Assembly: GCF_052857255.1 (NCBI RefSeq)
Contig: NW_027526720.1
Span: forward strand, 1-64,000
Direction: 5' to 3'
Source: Amblyomma americanum
Taxonomy: Eukaryota; Arthropoda; Arachnida; Ixodida; Ixodidae
Length of the DNA: 64,000 nucleotides
A program made the translations under genes and the position numbers. Below the pieces are notes generated by a model. It saw only the letters and a program-made list of their open reading frames with translations. It was not told where the DNA came from and made no database searches. Positions 39,896 through 52,849 of the stretch are shown here, piece after piece; position 1 is the first letter of the stretch; each line of letters opens with the position of its first letter.

Positions 39896-40734
39896 CACTT
39901 GTAAAACCGGTGTGTTCAGATTTAGCTCGTTTCGGTCTAAAACAGCTTGTTTCGCTGCATTAAGCAAGAATACATGCTTTTCGCGCAGTTATAAGAGAAA
40001 ACGTTTTGACGAGTATCACGTGGAACACTTGTAATACCGATGTGTTGTGATTTAGCTCGTTTCGGTCTAAAACAACTTGATTCGCTGTATTAAGCAAGAA
40101 TACATGCTTTTCGCGCAGTTATAAAAGAAAAAGTTTTGACGCGTATCAGAGGAACACTTGTAAAACCGATGTGTTGTGATTTAGCTCATTTCGGTCTAAA
40201 ACAGCTTGTTTCGCTGTATTAAGCAAGAATACATGCTTTTCGCGCAGTTATAAGAGAAAAAGTTTTGACGAGTATCACGTGGATACTTGTAAAACCGATG
40301 TGTTCAGATTTAGCTCGTTTCGGTCTAAAACAGCTTGTTTCGTTGTATTAAGCAAGAATACATGCTTTTCGCGCAGTTATAAGAGAAAAAGTTTTGACGA
40401 GTATCACGTGGAACACTTGTAATACCGATGTGTTGTGATTTAGCTCGTTTCGGTCTAAAACAGCTTGTTTCGCTGTATTAAGGAAGAATACATGCTTTTC
40501 GCGCCGTTATAAGAGAAAAAGTTTTGACGCGTATCAGAGGAACACTTGTAAAACCGATGTGTTGTGATTTAGCTCATTTCGGTCTAAAACAGCTTGTTTC
40601 GCTGTAATAAGCAAGAATACATGCTTTTCGCGCAGTTATAAGAGAAAAAGTTTTGACGCGTATCAGAGGAACACTTGTAAAACCGATGTGTTGTGATTTA
40701 GCTCGTTTCGGTCTAAAACAGCTTGTTTCGCTGC

Positions 40735-41550
40735 ATTAAGCAAGAATACATGCTTTTCGCGCAGTTATAAGAGAAAAAGTTTTGACGCGTATCAGAGGAA
40801 CACTTGTAAAACCGATGTGTTCAGATTTAGCTCGTTTCGGTCTAAAACAGCTTGTTTCGTTGTATTAAGCACGAATACATGCTTTACGCGCAGTATAGAA
40901 GAAAAAGTTTTGACGCGTATCAGAGACACTTGTAAAACCGATGTGTTGTGATTTAGCTCGTTTCGGTCTAAAACAGCTTGTTTCGTTGTATTAAGCACGA
41001 ATACATGCTTTACGCGCAGTATAGAAGAAAAAGTTTTGACGCGTATCAGAGACACTTGTAAAACCGATGTGTTGTGATTTAGCTCGTTTCGGTCTAAAAC
41101 AGCTTGTTTCGTTGTATTAAGCAAGAATACATGCTTTACGCGCAGTTATAGAAGAAAAAGTTTTGACGCGTATCAGAGAGACACTTGTAAAACCGATGTG
41201 TTGTGATTTAGCTCGTTTCGGTCAAAAACAGCTTGTTTCGTTGTATTAAGCAAGAATACATGCTTTTCGCGCAGTTATAAGAGAAAAAGTTTTGACGTAT
41301 CACGTGGATACTTGTAAAACCGAAGTGTTCAGATTTAGCTCGTTTCGGTCTAAAACAGCTTGTTTCGTTGTATTAAGCACGAATACATGCTTTTCGCGCA
41401 GTTATAAGAGAAAAAGTTTTGACGCCTATTAGAGAGACACTTGTAAAACCGATGTGTTGTGATTTAGCTCGTTTCGGTCTAAAACAGCTTGTTTCGTTGT
41501 ATTAAGCAAGAATACATGCTTTTCGCGCAGTTATAAGAGAAAAAGTTTTG
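40735..41550. repeat. Second copy of the 39064-39895 segment
   Basis: It has the same monomer order and ends inside the 107-bp truncated monomer at 41511-41617. Its CGCCTATT makes it the only m15-like monomer I saw right of the left domain. Confidence 0.7.
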
Positions 41551-41617
41551 TAAAACCGATGTGTTGTGATTTAGCTCGTTTCGGTCTAAAACAGCTTGTT
41601 TCGTTGTATTAAGCAAG
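41511..41617. repeat. Truncated 107-bp monomer with a 22-bp internal deletion
   Basis: GTTTTG is joined directly to TAAAACC. The missing 22 bases run from ACGCGT through CACTTG, so the whole ACGCGT/CACGTG variable region is lost. Both deletion ends carry TTG, suggesting slippage or microhomology. It is the shortest monomer I noticed. Confidence 0.85.
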
Positions 41618-44585
41618 AATACATGCTTTTCGCGCAGTTATAAGAGAAAAAGTTTTGACGAGTATCACGTGGATACTTGTAAAACCGATGTGTTCAGATT
41701 TAGCTCGTTTCGGTCTAAAACAGCTTGTTTCGTTGTATTAAGCACGAATACATGCTTTTCGCGCAGTTAAAAGAGAAAAAGTTTTGACGAGTATCACGTG
41801 GAACACTTGTAATACCGATGTGTTGTGATTTAGCTCGTTTCGGTCTAAAACAGATTGTTTCGCTGTATTAAGCAAGAATACATGCTTTTCGCGCCGTTAT
41901 AAGAGAAAAAGTTTTGACGCGTATCAGAGGAACACTTGTAAAACCGATGTGTTGTGATTTAGCTCATTTCGGTCTAAAACAGCTTGTTTCGCTGTATTAA
42001 GCAAGAATACATGCTTTTCGCGCAGTTATAAGAGAAAAAGTTTTGACGCGTATCAGAGGAACACTTGTAAAACCGATGTGTTGTGATTTAGCTCGTTTCG
42101 GTCTAAAACAGCTTGTTTCGCTGTATTAAGCAAGAATACATGCTATTCGCGCATTTATACGAGAAAAAGTTTTGACGCGTATCAGAGGAACACTTGTAAA
42201 ATCGATGTGTTGTGATTTAGCTCGTTTCGGTCTAAAACAGCTTGTTTCGCTGTATTAAGCAAGAATACATGCTTTTCGCGCAGTTATAAGAGAAAAAGTT
42301 TTGACGCGTATCAGAGGAACACTTGTAAAACCGGTGTGTTCAGATTTAGCTCGTTTCGGTCTAAAACAGCTTGTTTCGCTGCATTAAGCAAGAATACATG
42401 CTTTTCGCGCAGTTATAAGAGAAAAAGTTTTGACGAGTATCACGTGGAACACTTGTAATACCGATGTGTTGTGATTTAGCTCGTTTCGGTCTAAAACAAC
42501 TTGATTCGCTGTATTAAGCAAGAATACATGCTTTTCGCGCAGTTATAAAAGAAAAAGTTTTGACGCGTATCAGAGGAACACTTGTAAAACCGATGTGTTG
42601 TGATTTAGCTCATTTCGGTCTAAAACAGCTTGTTTCGCTGTATTAAGCAAGAATACATGCTTTTCGCGCAGTTATAAGAGAAAAAGTTTTGACGAGTATC
42701 ACGTGGATACTTGTAAAACCGATGTGTTCAGATTTAGCTCGTTTCGGTCTAAAACAGCTTGTTTCGTTGTATTAAGCAAGAATACATGCTTTTCGCGCAG
42801 TTATAAGAGAAAAAGTTTTGACGAGTATCACGTGGAACACTTGTAATACCGATGTGTTGTGATTTAGCTCGTTTCGGTCTAAAACAGCTTGTTTCGCTGT
42901 ATTAAGGAAGAATACATGCTTTTCGCGCCGTTATAAGAGAAAAAGTTTTGACGCGTATCAGAGGAACACTTGTAAAACCGATGTGTTGTGATTTAGCTCA
43001 TTTCGGTCTAAAACAGCTTGTTTCGCTGTAATAAGCAAGAATACATGCTTTTCGCGCAGTTATAAGAGAAAAAGTTTTGACGCGTATCAGAGGAACACTT
43101 GTAAAACCGATGTGTTGTGATTTAGCTCGTTTCGGTCTAAAACAGCTTGTTTCGCTGTATTAAGCAAGAATACATGCTTTTCGCGCAGTTATAAGAGAAA
43201 AAGTTTTGACGCGTATCAGAGGAACACTTGTAAAACCGATGTGTTCAGATTTAGCTCGTTTCGGTCTAAAACAGCTTGTTTCGTTGTATTAAGCACGAAT
43301 ACATGCTTTACGCGCAGTATAGAAGAAAAAGTTTTGACGCGTATCAGAGACACTTGTAAAACCGATGTGTTGTGATTTAGCTCGTTTCGGTCTAAAACAG
43401 CTTGTTTCGTTGTATTAAGCAAGAATACATGCTTTACGCGCAGTTATAGAAGAAAAAGTTTTGACGCGTATCAGAGAGACACTTGTAAAACCGATGTGTT
43501 GTGATTTAGCTCGTTTCGGTCAAAAACAGCTTGTTTCGTTGTATTAAGCAAGAATACATGCTTTTCGCGCAGTTATAAGAGAAAAAGTTTTGACGTATCA
43601 CGTGGATACTTGTAAAACCGAAGTGTTCAGATTTAGCTCGTTTCGGTCTAAAACAGCTTGTTTCGTTGTATTAAGCACGAATACATGCTTTTCGCGCAGT
43701 TATAAGAGAAAACGTTTTGACGAGTATCACGTTGAAAACTTGTAATACCGATGTGTTGTGATTTAGCTCGTTTCGGTCTAAAACAGCTTGTTTCGCTGTA
43801 TTAAGCAAGAATACATGCTTTTCGCGCAGTTATAAGAGAAAAAGTTTTGACGCGTATTAGAGAGACACTTGTAAAACCGATGTGTTGTGATTTAGCTCGT
43901 TTCGGTCTAAAACAGCTTGTTTCGTTGTATTAAGCAAGAATACATGCTTTTCACGCAGTTATAAGAGAAAAAGTTTTGACGAGTATCACGTGGATACTTG
44001 TAAAACCGATGTGTTCAGATTTAGCTCGTTTCGGTCAAAAACAGCTTGTTTCGTTGTATTAAGCACGAATACATGCTTTTCGCGCAGTTAAAAGAGAAAA
44101 AGTTTTGACGAGTATCACGTGGAACACTTGTAATACCGATGTGTTGTGATTTAGCTCGTTTCGGTCTAAAACAGCTTGTTTCGCTGTATTAAGCAAGAAT
44201 ACATGCTTTTCGCGCAGTTATAAGAGAAAAAGTTTTGACGAGTATCACGTGGAACACTTGATATACCGATGTGTTGTGATTTAGCTCGTTTCGGTCTAAA
44301 ACAACTTGATTCGCTGTATTAAGCAAGAATACATGCTTTTCGCGCAGTTATAAAAGAAAAAGTTTTGACGCGTATCAGAGGAACACTTGTAAAACCGATG
44401 TGTTGTGATTTAGCTCATTTCGGTCTAAAACAGCTTGTTTCGCTGTATTAAGCAAGAATACATGCTTTTCGCGCAGTTATAAAAGAAAAAGTTTTGACGA
44501 GTATCACGTGGATACTTGTAAAACCGATGTGTTCAGATTTCGCTCGTTTCGGTCTAAAACAGCTTGTTTCGTTGTATTAAGCAAG

Positions 44586-44714
44586 AATACATGCTTTTCG
44601 CGCAGTTATAAGAGAAAAAGTTTTGACGCGTATTAGAGAGACACTTGTAAAACCGATGTGTTCAGATTTAGCTCGTTTCGGTCAAAAACAGCTTGTTTCG
44701 TTGTATTAAGCACG
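44586..44714. repeat. Chimeric monomer at the left edge of the 8,520-bp-offset duplication
   Basis: The 5' part is m5 (CGTATTAGAGAGAC); the 3' part is the TTCAG type with GGTCAAAAACAG and TTAAGCACG. Identity with the copy 8,520 bp downstream begins inside it, at about 44643. The downstream counterpart (53106-53234) has a different 5' part (GAGAAGAAG, GAGTATTACGTGG). Confidence 0.72.
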
Positions 44715-46391
44715 AATACATGCTTTTCGCGCAGTTAAAAGAGAAAAAGTTTTGACGAGTATCACGTGGAACACTTGTAATACCGATGTGTTGTGATTTA
44801 GCTCGTTTCGGTCTAAAATAGCTTGTTTCGCTGTATTAAGCAAGAATACATGCTTTTCGCGCAGTTATAAGAGAAAAAGTTTTGACGAGTATCACGTGGA
44901 ACACTTGATATACCGATGTGTTGTGATTTAGCTCGTTTCGGTCTAAAACAACTTGATTCGCTGTATTAAGCAAGAATACATGCTTTTCGCGCAGTTATAA
45001 AAGAAAAAGTTTTGACGCGTATCAGAGGAACACTTGTAAAACCGATGTGTTGTGATTTAGCTCATTTCGGTCTAAAACAGCTTGTTTCGCTGTATTAAGC
45101 AAGAATTCATGCTTTTCGCGCAGTTATAAGAGAAAAAGTTTTGACGAGTATCACGTGGATACTTGTAAAACCGATGTGTTCAGATTTAGCTCGTTTCGGT
45201 CTAAAACAGCTTGTTTCGTTGTATTAAGCAAGAATACATGCTTTTCGCGCAGTTATAAGAGAAAAAGTTTTGACGCGTATTAGAGAGACACTTGTAAAAC
45301 CGATGTGTTGTGATTTAGCTCGTTTCGGTCTAAAACAGCTTGTTTCGTTGTATTAAGCTAGAATACATGCTTTTCGCGCAGTTATAAGAGAAAAAGTTTT
45401 GACGAGTATCACGTGGATACTTGTAAAACCGATGTGTTCAGATTTAGCTCGTTTCGGTCTAAAACAGCTTGTTTCGTTGTATTAAGCACGAATACATGCT
45501 TTTCGCGCAGTTAAAAGAGAAAATGTTTTGACGAGTATCACGTGGAACACTTGTAATACCGATGTGTTGTGATTTAGCTCGTTTCTGTCTAAAACAGCTT
45601 GTTTCGCTGTATTAAGGAAGAATACATGCTTTTCGCGCCGTTATAAGAGAAAAAGTTTTGACGCGTATCAGAGGAACACTTGTAAAACCGATGTGTTGTG
45701 ATTTAGCTCATTTCGGTCTAAAACAGCTTGTTTCGCTGTATTAAGCAAGAATACATGCTTTTCGCGCAGTTATAAGAGAAAAAGTTTTGACGCGTATCAG
45801 AGGAACACTTGTAAAACCGATGTGTTGTGATTTAGCTCGTTTCGGTCTAAAACAGCTTGTTTCGCTGTATTAAGCAAGAATACATGCTTTTCGCGCATTT
45901 ATAAGAGAAAAAGTTTTGACGCGTATCAGAGGAACACTTGTAAAACCGATGTGTTGTGATTTAGCTCGTTTCGGTCTAAAACAGCTTGTTTCGCTGTATT
46001 AAGCAAGAATACATGCTTTTCGCGCAGTTATAAGAGAAAAAGTTTTGACGCGTATCAGAGGAACACTTGTAAAACCGATGTGTTCAGATTTAGCTCGTTT
46101 CGGTCTAAAACAGCTTGTTTCGTTGTATTAAGCACGAATACATGCTTTACGCGCAGTTATAGAAGAAAAAGTTTTGACGCGTATCAGAGACACTTGTAAA
46201 ACCGATGTGTTGTGATTTAGCTCGTTTCGGTCTAAAACAGCTTGTTTCGTTGTATTAAGCAAGAATACATGCTTTTCGCGCAGTTATAAGAGAAAAAGTT
46301 GACGAGTATCACGTGGATACTTGTAAAACCGATGTGTTCAGATTTAGCTCGTTTCGGTCTAAAACAGCTTGTTTCGTTGTAATAAGCACGA

Positions 46392-46778
46392 ATACATGCT
46401 TTTCGCGCAGTTATAAGAGAAAAAGCTTTGACGAGTATCACGTGGAACACTTGTAAAACCGATGTGTTCAGATTTAGCTCGTTTCGGTCTGAAACAGCTT
46501 GTTTCGTTGTATTAAGCACGAATACATGCTTTTCGCGCAGTTATAAGAGAAAAAGTTTAGACGCGTAGCAGAGGAACACTTGTAAAACTGATGTGTTGTG
46601 ATTTAGCTCGTTTCGGTGTAAAACAGCTTGTTTCGTAGTATTAAGCAAGAATACATGCTTTTCGCGCAGTTATAAGAGAAAAAGTTTTGACGCGTATTAG
46701 AGGAACACTTGTAAAACCTTTGTGTTGTGATTTAGCTCGTTTCGGTCTAAAACAGCTTGTTTCGCTGTATTAAGCAAG
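46392..46778. repeat. Pocket of three unusually diverged monomers
   Basis: The middle monomer (46521-46649) alone has five unusual changes: GTTTAGACG, CGTAGCAG, AAACTGATG, GGTGTAAAAC and TTCGTAGTATT. Its neighbours have AAAGCTTTG and TCTGAAAC (left), and CTATTAGAGG-type and CCTTTGTG changes (right). The left one also joins CACGTGGAAC to TTCAG, a combination not seen elsewhere. Such clustering suggests copies that escaped recent homogenisation. Confidence 0.7.
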
Positions 46779-48846
46779 AATACATGCTTTTCGCGCAGTT
46801 ATAAGAGAAAAAGTTTTGACGCGTATTAGAGAGACACTTGTAAAACCGATGTGTTGTGATTTAGCTCGTTTCGGTCTAAAACAGCTTGTTTCGTTGTATT
46901 AAGCAAGAATACATGCTTTTCACGCAGTTATAAGAGAAAAAGTTTTGACGAGTATCACGTGGATACTTGTAAAACCGATGTGTTCAGATTTAGCTCGTTT
47001 CGGTCAAAAACAGCTTGTTTCGTTGTATTAAGCACGAATACATGCTTTTCGCGCAGTTAAAAGAGAAAAAGTTTTGACGAGTATCACGTGGAACACTTGT
47101 AATACCGATGTGTTGTGATTTAGCTCGTTTCGGTCTAAAACAGCTTGTTTCGCTGTATTAAGCAAGAATACATGCTTTTCGCGCAGTTATAAGAGAAAAA
47201 GTTTTGACGAGTATCACGTGGAACACTTGATATACCGATGTGTTGTGATTTAGCTCGTTTCGGTCTAAAACAACTTGATTCGCTGTATTAAGCAAGAATA
47301 CATGCTTTTCGCGCAGTTATAAAAGAAAAAGTTTTGACGCGTATCAGAGGAACACTTGTAAAACCGATGTGTTGTGATTTAGCTCATTTCGGTCTAAAAC
47401 AGCTTGTTTCGCTGTATTAAGCAAGAATACATGCTTTTCGCGCAGTTATAAAAGAAAAAGTTTTGACGAGTATCACGTGGATACTTGTAAAACCGATGTG
47501 TTCAGATTTCGCTCGTTTCGGTCTAAAACAGCTTGTTTCGTTGTATTAAGCAAGAATACATGCTTTTCGCGCAGTTATAAGAGAAAAAGTTTTGACGCGT
47601 ATTAGAGAGACACTTGTAAAACCGATGTGTTGTGATTTAGCTCGTTTCGGTCTAAAACAGCTTGTTTCGTTGTATTAAGCAAGAATACATGCTTTTCGCG
47701 CAGTTATAAGAGAAAAAGTTTTGACGAGTATCACGTGGATACTTGTAAAACCGATGTGTTCAGATTTAGCTCGTTTCGGTCTAAAACAGCTTGTTTCGTT
47801 GTATTAAGCACGAATACATGCTTTTCGCGCAGTTAAAAGAGAAAAAGTTTTGACGAGTATCACGTGGAACACTTGTAATACCGATGTGTTGTGATTTAGC
47901 TCGTTTCGGTCTAAAACAGCTTGTTTCGCTGTATTAAGCAAGAATACATGCTTTTCGCGCCGTTATAAGAGAAAAAGTTTTGACGCGTATCAGAGGAACA
48001 CTTGTAAAACCGATGTGTTGTGATTTAGCTCATTTCGGTCTAAAACAGCTTGTTTCGCTGTATTAAGCAAGAATACATGCTTTTCGCGCAGTTATAAGAG
48101 AAAAAGTTTTGACGCGTATCAGAGGAACACTTGTAAAACCGATGTGTTGTGATTTAGCTCGTTTCGGTCTAAAACAGCTTGTTTCGCTGTATTAAGCAAG
48201 AATACATGCTATTCGCGCATTTATACGAGAAAAAGTTTTGACGCGTATCAGAGGAACACTTGTAAAACCGATGTGTTGTGATTTAGCTCGTTTCGGTCTA
48301 AAACAGCTTGTTTCGCTGTATTAAGCAATAATACATGCTTTTCGCGCAGTTATAAGAGAAAAAGTTTTGACGCGTATCAGAGGAACACTTGTAAAACCGA
48401 TGTGTTCAGATTTAGCTCGTTTCGGTCTAAAACAGCTTGTTTCGCTGCATTAAGCAAGAATACATGCTTTTCGCGCAGTTATAAGAGAAAAAGTTTTGAC
48501 GAGTATCACGTGGAACACTTGTAATACCGATGTGTTGTGATTTAGCTCGTTTCGGTCTAAAACAACTTGATTCGCTGTATTAAGCAAGAATACATGCTTT
48601 TCGCGCAGTTATAAAAGAAAAAGTTTTGACGCGTATCAGAGGAACACTTGTAAAACCGATGTGTTGTGATTTAGCTCATTTCGGTCTAAAACAGCTTGTT
48701 TCGCTGTATTAAGCAAGAATACATGCTTTTCGCGCAGTTATAAAAGAAAAAGTTTTGACGAGTATCAGGTGGACACTTGTAAAACCGATGTGTTCAGATT
48801 TCGCTCGTTTCGGTCTAAAACAGCTTGTTTCGTTGTATTAAGCAAG

Positions 48847-48975
48847 AATACATGCTTTTCGCGCAGTTATAAGAGAAAAAGTTTTGACGCGTATTAGAGA
48901 GACACTTGTAAAACCGATGTGTTGTGATTTAGCTCATTTCGGTCTAAAACAGCTTGTTTCGCTGTATTAAGCAAG
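48847..48975. repeat. Chimeric m5/m3 monomer that creates the 12-mer (copy 1)
   Basis: The 5' part is m5 (CGTATTAGAGAGAC), the 3' part m3 (CTCATTTCGG, CGCTG). The order m3-m4-[m5/m3]-m4-m5 adds exactly two monomers (258 bp) to the 10-mer. Confidence 0.8.
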
Positions 48976-49750
48976 AATACATGCTTTTCGCGCAGTTATA
49001 AAAGAAAAAGTTTTGACGAGTATCACGTGGATACTTGTAAAACCGATGTGTTCAGATTTCGCTCGTTTCGGTCTAAAACAGCTTGTTTCGTTGTATTAAG
49101 CAAGAATACATGCTTTTCGCGCAGTTATAAGAGAAAAAGTTTTGACGCGTATTAGAGAGACACTTGTAAAACCGATGTGTTGTGATTTAGCTCGTTTCGG
49201 TCTAAAACAGCTTGTTTCGTTGTATTAAGCAAGAATACATGCTTTTCGCGCAGTTATAAGAGAAAAAGTTTTGACGAGTATCACGTGGATACTTGTAAAA
49301 CCGATGTGTTCAGATTTAGCTCGTTTCGGTCTAAAACAGCTTGTTTCGTTGTATTAAGCACGAATACATGCTTTTCGCTCAGTTAAAAGAGAAAAAGTTT
49401 TGACGAGTATCACGTGGAACACTTGTAATACCGATGTGTTGTGATTTAGCTCGTTTCGGTCTAAAACAGCTTGTTTCGCTGTATTAAGCAAGAATACATG
49501 CTTTTCGCGCCGTTATAAGAGAAAAAGTTTTGACGCGTATCAGAGGAACACTTGTAAAACCGATGTGTTGTGATTTAGCTCATTTCGGTCTAAAACAGCT
49601 TGTTTCGCTGTATTAAGCAAGAATACATGCTTTTCGCGCAGTTATAAGAGAAAAAGTTTTGACGCGTATCAGAGGAACACTTGTAAAACCGATGTGTTGT
49701 GATTTAGCTCGTTTCGGTCTAAAACAGCTTGTTTCGCTGTATTAAGCAAG

Positions 49751-49879
49751 AATACATGCTATTCGCGCAGTTATAAGAGAAAAAAATTTGACGCGTATCA
49801 GAGGAACACTTGTAAAACCGATGTGTTCAGATTTAGCTCGTTTCGGTCTAAAACAGCTTGTTTCGTTGTATTAAGCAAG
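49751..49879. repeat. Chimeric m10/m14 monomer (copy 1)
   Basis: It begins with TGCTATTCGCGCA as in distal m10, then continues as m14 (GTTATAAGAG, GAAAAAAATTTGACG, TTCAG, CGTTG). The switch lies within the few bases between CTATT and the CAG/CAT position. It brings a left-domain type, last seen pure at 21047, into the right domain. Confidence 0.8.
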
Positions 49880-51945
49880 AATACATGCTTTTCGCGCAGT
49901 TATAAGAGAAAAAGTTTTGACGCGTATTAGAGAGACACTTGTAAAACCGGTGTTGTGATTTAGCTCGTTTCGGTCTAAAACAGCTTGTTTCGTTGTATTA
50001 AGCAAGAATACATGCTTTTCGCGCAGTTATAAGAGAAGAAGTTTTGACGAGTATTACGTGGATACTTGTAAAACCGATGTGTTCAGATTTAGCTCGTTTC
50101 GGTCAAAAACAGCTTGTTTCGTTGTATTAAGCACGAATACATGCTTTTCGCGCAGTTAAAAGAGAAAAAGTTTTGACGAGTATCACGTGGAACACTTGTA
50201 ATACCGATGTGTTGTGATTTAGCTCGTTTCGGTCTAAAATAGCTTGTTTCGCTGTATTAAGCAAGAATACATGCTTTTCGCGCAGTTATAAGAGAAAAAG
50301 TTTTGACGAGTATCACGTGGAACACTTGATATACCGATGTGTTGTGATTTAGCTCGTTTCGGTCTAAAACAACTTGATTCGCTGTATTAAGCAAGAATAC
50401 ATGCTTTTCGCGCAGTTATAAAAGAAAAAGTTTTGACGCGTATCAGAGGAACACTTGTAAAACCGATGTGTTGTGATTTAGCTCATTTCGGTCTAAAACA
50501 GCTTGTTTCGCTGTATTAAGCAAGAATACATGCTTTTCGCGCAGTTATAAAAGAAAAAGTTTTGACGAGTATCACGTGGATACTTGTAAAACCGATGTGT
50601 TCAGATTTCGCTCGTTTCGGTCTAAAACAGCTTGTTTCGTTGTATTAAGCAAGAATACATGCTTTTCGCGCAGTTATAAGAGAAAAAGTTTTGACGCGTA
50701 TTAGAGAGACACTTGTAAAACCGATGTGTTGTGATTTAGCTCGTTTCGGTCTAAAACAGCTTGTTTCGTTGTATTAAGCAAGAATACATGCTTTTCGCGC
50801 AGTTATAAGAGAAAAAGTTTTGACGAGTATCACGTGGATACTTGTAAAACCGATGTGTTCAGATTTAGCTCGTTTCGGTCTAAAACAGCTTGTTTCGTTG
50901 TATTAAGCACGAATACATGCTTTTCGCGCAGTTAAAAGAGAAAAAGTTTTGACGAGTATCACGTGGAACACTTGTAATACCGATGTGTTGTGATTTAGCT
51001 CGTTTCGGTCTAAAACAGCTTGTTTCGCTGTATTAAGCAAGAATACATGCTTTTCGCGCCGTTATAAGAGAAAAAGTTTTGACGCGTATCAGAGGAACAC
51101 TTGTAAAACCGATGTGTTGTGATTTAGCTCATTTCGGTCTAAAACAGCTTGTTTCGCTGTATTAAGCAAGAATACATGCTTTTCGCGCAGTTATAAGAGA
51201 AAAAGTTTTGACGCGTATCAGAGGAACACTTGTAAAACCGATGTGTTGTGATTTAGCTCGTTTCGGTCTAAAACAGCTTGTTTCGCTGTATTAAGCAAGA
51301 ATACATGCTATTCGCGCATTTATACGAGAAAAAGTTTTGACGCGTATCAGAGGAACACTTGTAAAACCGATGTGTTGTGATTTAGCTCGTTTCGGTCTAA
51401 AACAGCTTGTTTCGCTGTATTAAGCAATAATACATGCTTTTCGCGCAGTTATAAGAGAAAAAGTTTTGACGCGTATCAGAGGAACACTTGTAAAACCGAT
51501 GTGTTCAGATTTAGCTCGTTTCGGTCTAAAACAGCTTGTTTCGCTGCATTAAGCAAGAATACATGCTTTTCGCGCAGTTATAAGAGAAAAAGTTTTGACG
51601 AGTATCACGTGGAACACTTGTAATACCGATGTGTTGTGATTTAGCTCGTTTCGGTCTAAAACAACTTGATTCGCTGTATTAAGCAAGAATACATGCTTTT
51701 CGCGCAGTTATAAAAGAAAAAGTTTTGACGCGTATCAGAGGAACACTTGTAAAACCGATGTGTTGTGATTTAGCTCATTTCGGTCTAAAACAGCTTGTTT
51801 CGCTGTATTAAGCAAGAATACATGCTTTTCGCGCAGTTATAAAAGAAAAAGTTTTGACGAGTATCACGTGGACACTTGTAAAACCGATGTGTTCAGATTT
51901 CGCTCGTTTCGGTCTAAAACAGCTTGTTTCGTTGTATTAAGCAAG

Positions 51946-52074
51946 AATACATGCTTTTCGCGCAGTTATAAGAGAAAAAGTTTTGACGCGTATTAGAGAG
52001 ACACTTGTAAAACCGATGTGTTGTGATTTAGCTCATTTCGGTCTAAAACAGCTTGTTTCGCTGTATTAAGCAAG
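51946..52074. repeat. Chimeric m5/m3 monomer (copy 2)
   Basis: It lies 3,099 bp after the first copy and has the same junction. Confidence 0.8.
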
Positions 52075-52849
52075 AATACATGCTTTTCGCGCAGTTATAA
52101 AAGAAAAAGTTTTGACGAGTATCACGTGGATACTTGTAAAACCGATGTGTTCAGATTTCGCTCGTTTCGGTCTAAAACAGCTTGTTTCGTTGTATTAAGC
52201 AAGAATACATGCTTTTCGCGCAGTTATAAGAGAAAAAGTTTTGACGCGTATTAGAGAGACACTTGTAAAACCGATGTGTTGTGATTTAGCTCGTTTCGGT
52301 CTAAAACAGCTTGTTTCGTTGTATTAAGCAAGAATACATGCTTTTCGCGCAGTTATAAGAGAAAAAGTTTTGACGAGTATCACGTGGATACTTGTAAAAC
52401 CGATGTGTTCAGATTTAGCTCGTTTCGGTCTAAAACAGCTTGTTTCGTTGTATTAAGCACGAATACATGCTTTTCGCTCAGTTAAAAGAGAAAAAGTTTT
52501 GACGAGTATCACGTGGAACACTTGTAATACCGATGTGTTGTGATTTAGCTCGTTTCGGTCTAAAACAGCTTGTTTCGCTGTATTAAGCAAGAATACATGC
52601 TTTTCGCGCCGTTATAAGAGAAAAAGTTTTGACGCGTATCAGAGGAACACTTGTAAAACCGATGTGTTGTGATTTAGCTCATTTCGGTCTAAAACAGCTT
52701 GTTTCGCTGTATTAAGCAAGAATACATGCTTTTCGCGCAGTTATAAGAGAAAAAGTTTTGACGCGTATCAGAGGAACACTTGTAAAACCGATGTGTTGTG
52801 ATTTAGCTCGTTTCGGTCTAAAACAGCTTGTTTCGCTGTATTAAGCAAG

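Larger units (their letters stand above)
26817..44585. repeat. Middle domain: ~4-kb HOR and its shortened copies
   Basis: The region is built from one 3,994-bp unit of 31 monomers, duplicated in tandem, then repeated in shortened versions. The monomer with TGCTATTCGC plus CATTTATACGAG first appears here. Its ctatt base lies at 28763, 32757, 35850, 38306 and 42143, giving spacings of 3,994, 3,093, 2,456 and 3,837 bp. A second marker, CAGATTGTTTCG, at 28471, 32465, 35558, 38014 and 41851 gives exactly the same spacings, which validates the map. The m16 marker (GACGTATCACGTGG with CCGAAGTGTTCAG) is frequent and is last seen near 43592. Confidence 0.8.
44643..49768. repeat. 5.1-kb segment duplicated at 53163-58288 (offset 8,520 bp)
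   Basis: I read the two copies against each other line by line because the offset is an exact multiple of the line length. Only two substitutions were noticed: 48768 (G here, C in the copy) and 49379 (T here, G in the copy). Shared private changes include GAATTCATGC (near 45106 and 53626), GTTTCTGTC (near 45586), the diverged pocket at 46.4-46.8 kb and AAGCAATAATAC. The match ends inside a chimeric monomer. Confidence 0.85.
47429..50527. repeat. Left copy of a 3,099-bp (24-monomer) tandem duplication
   Basis: It matches the following 3,099 bp with one substitution noticed (48768). Shared rare changes include TTTTCGCTCAG (49379 and 52478), ACCGGTGTTGTG with two bases lost (near 49949), GAGAAGAAG and GAGTATTACG, and CTAAAATAGC. 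Weaker homology at the same offset continues a few hundred bases to the left, so the exact edge is uncertain. Confidence 0.8.
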
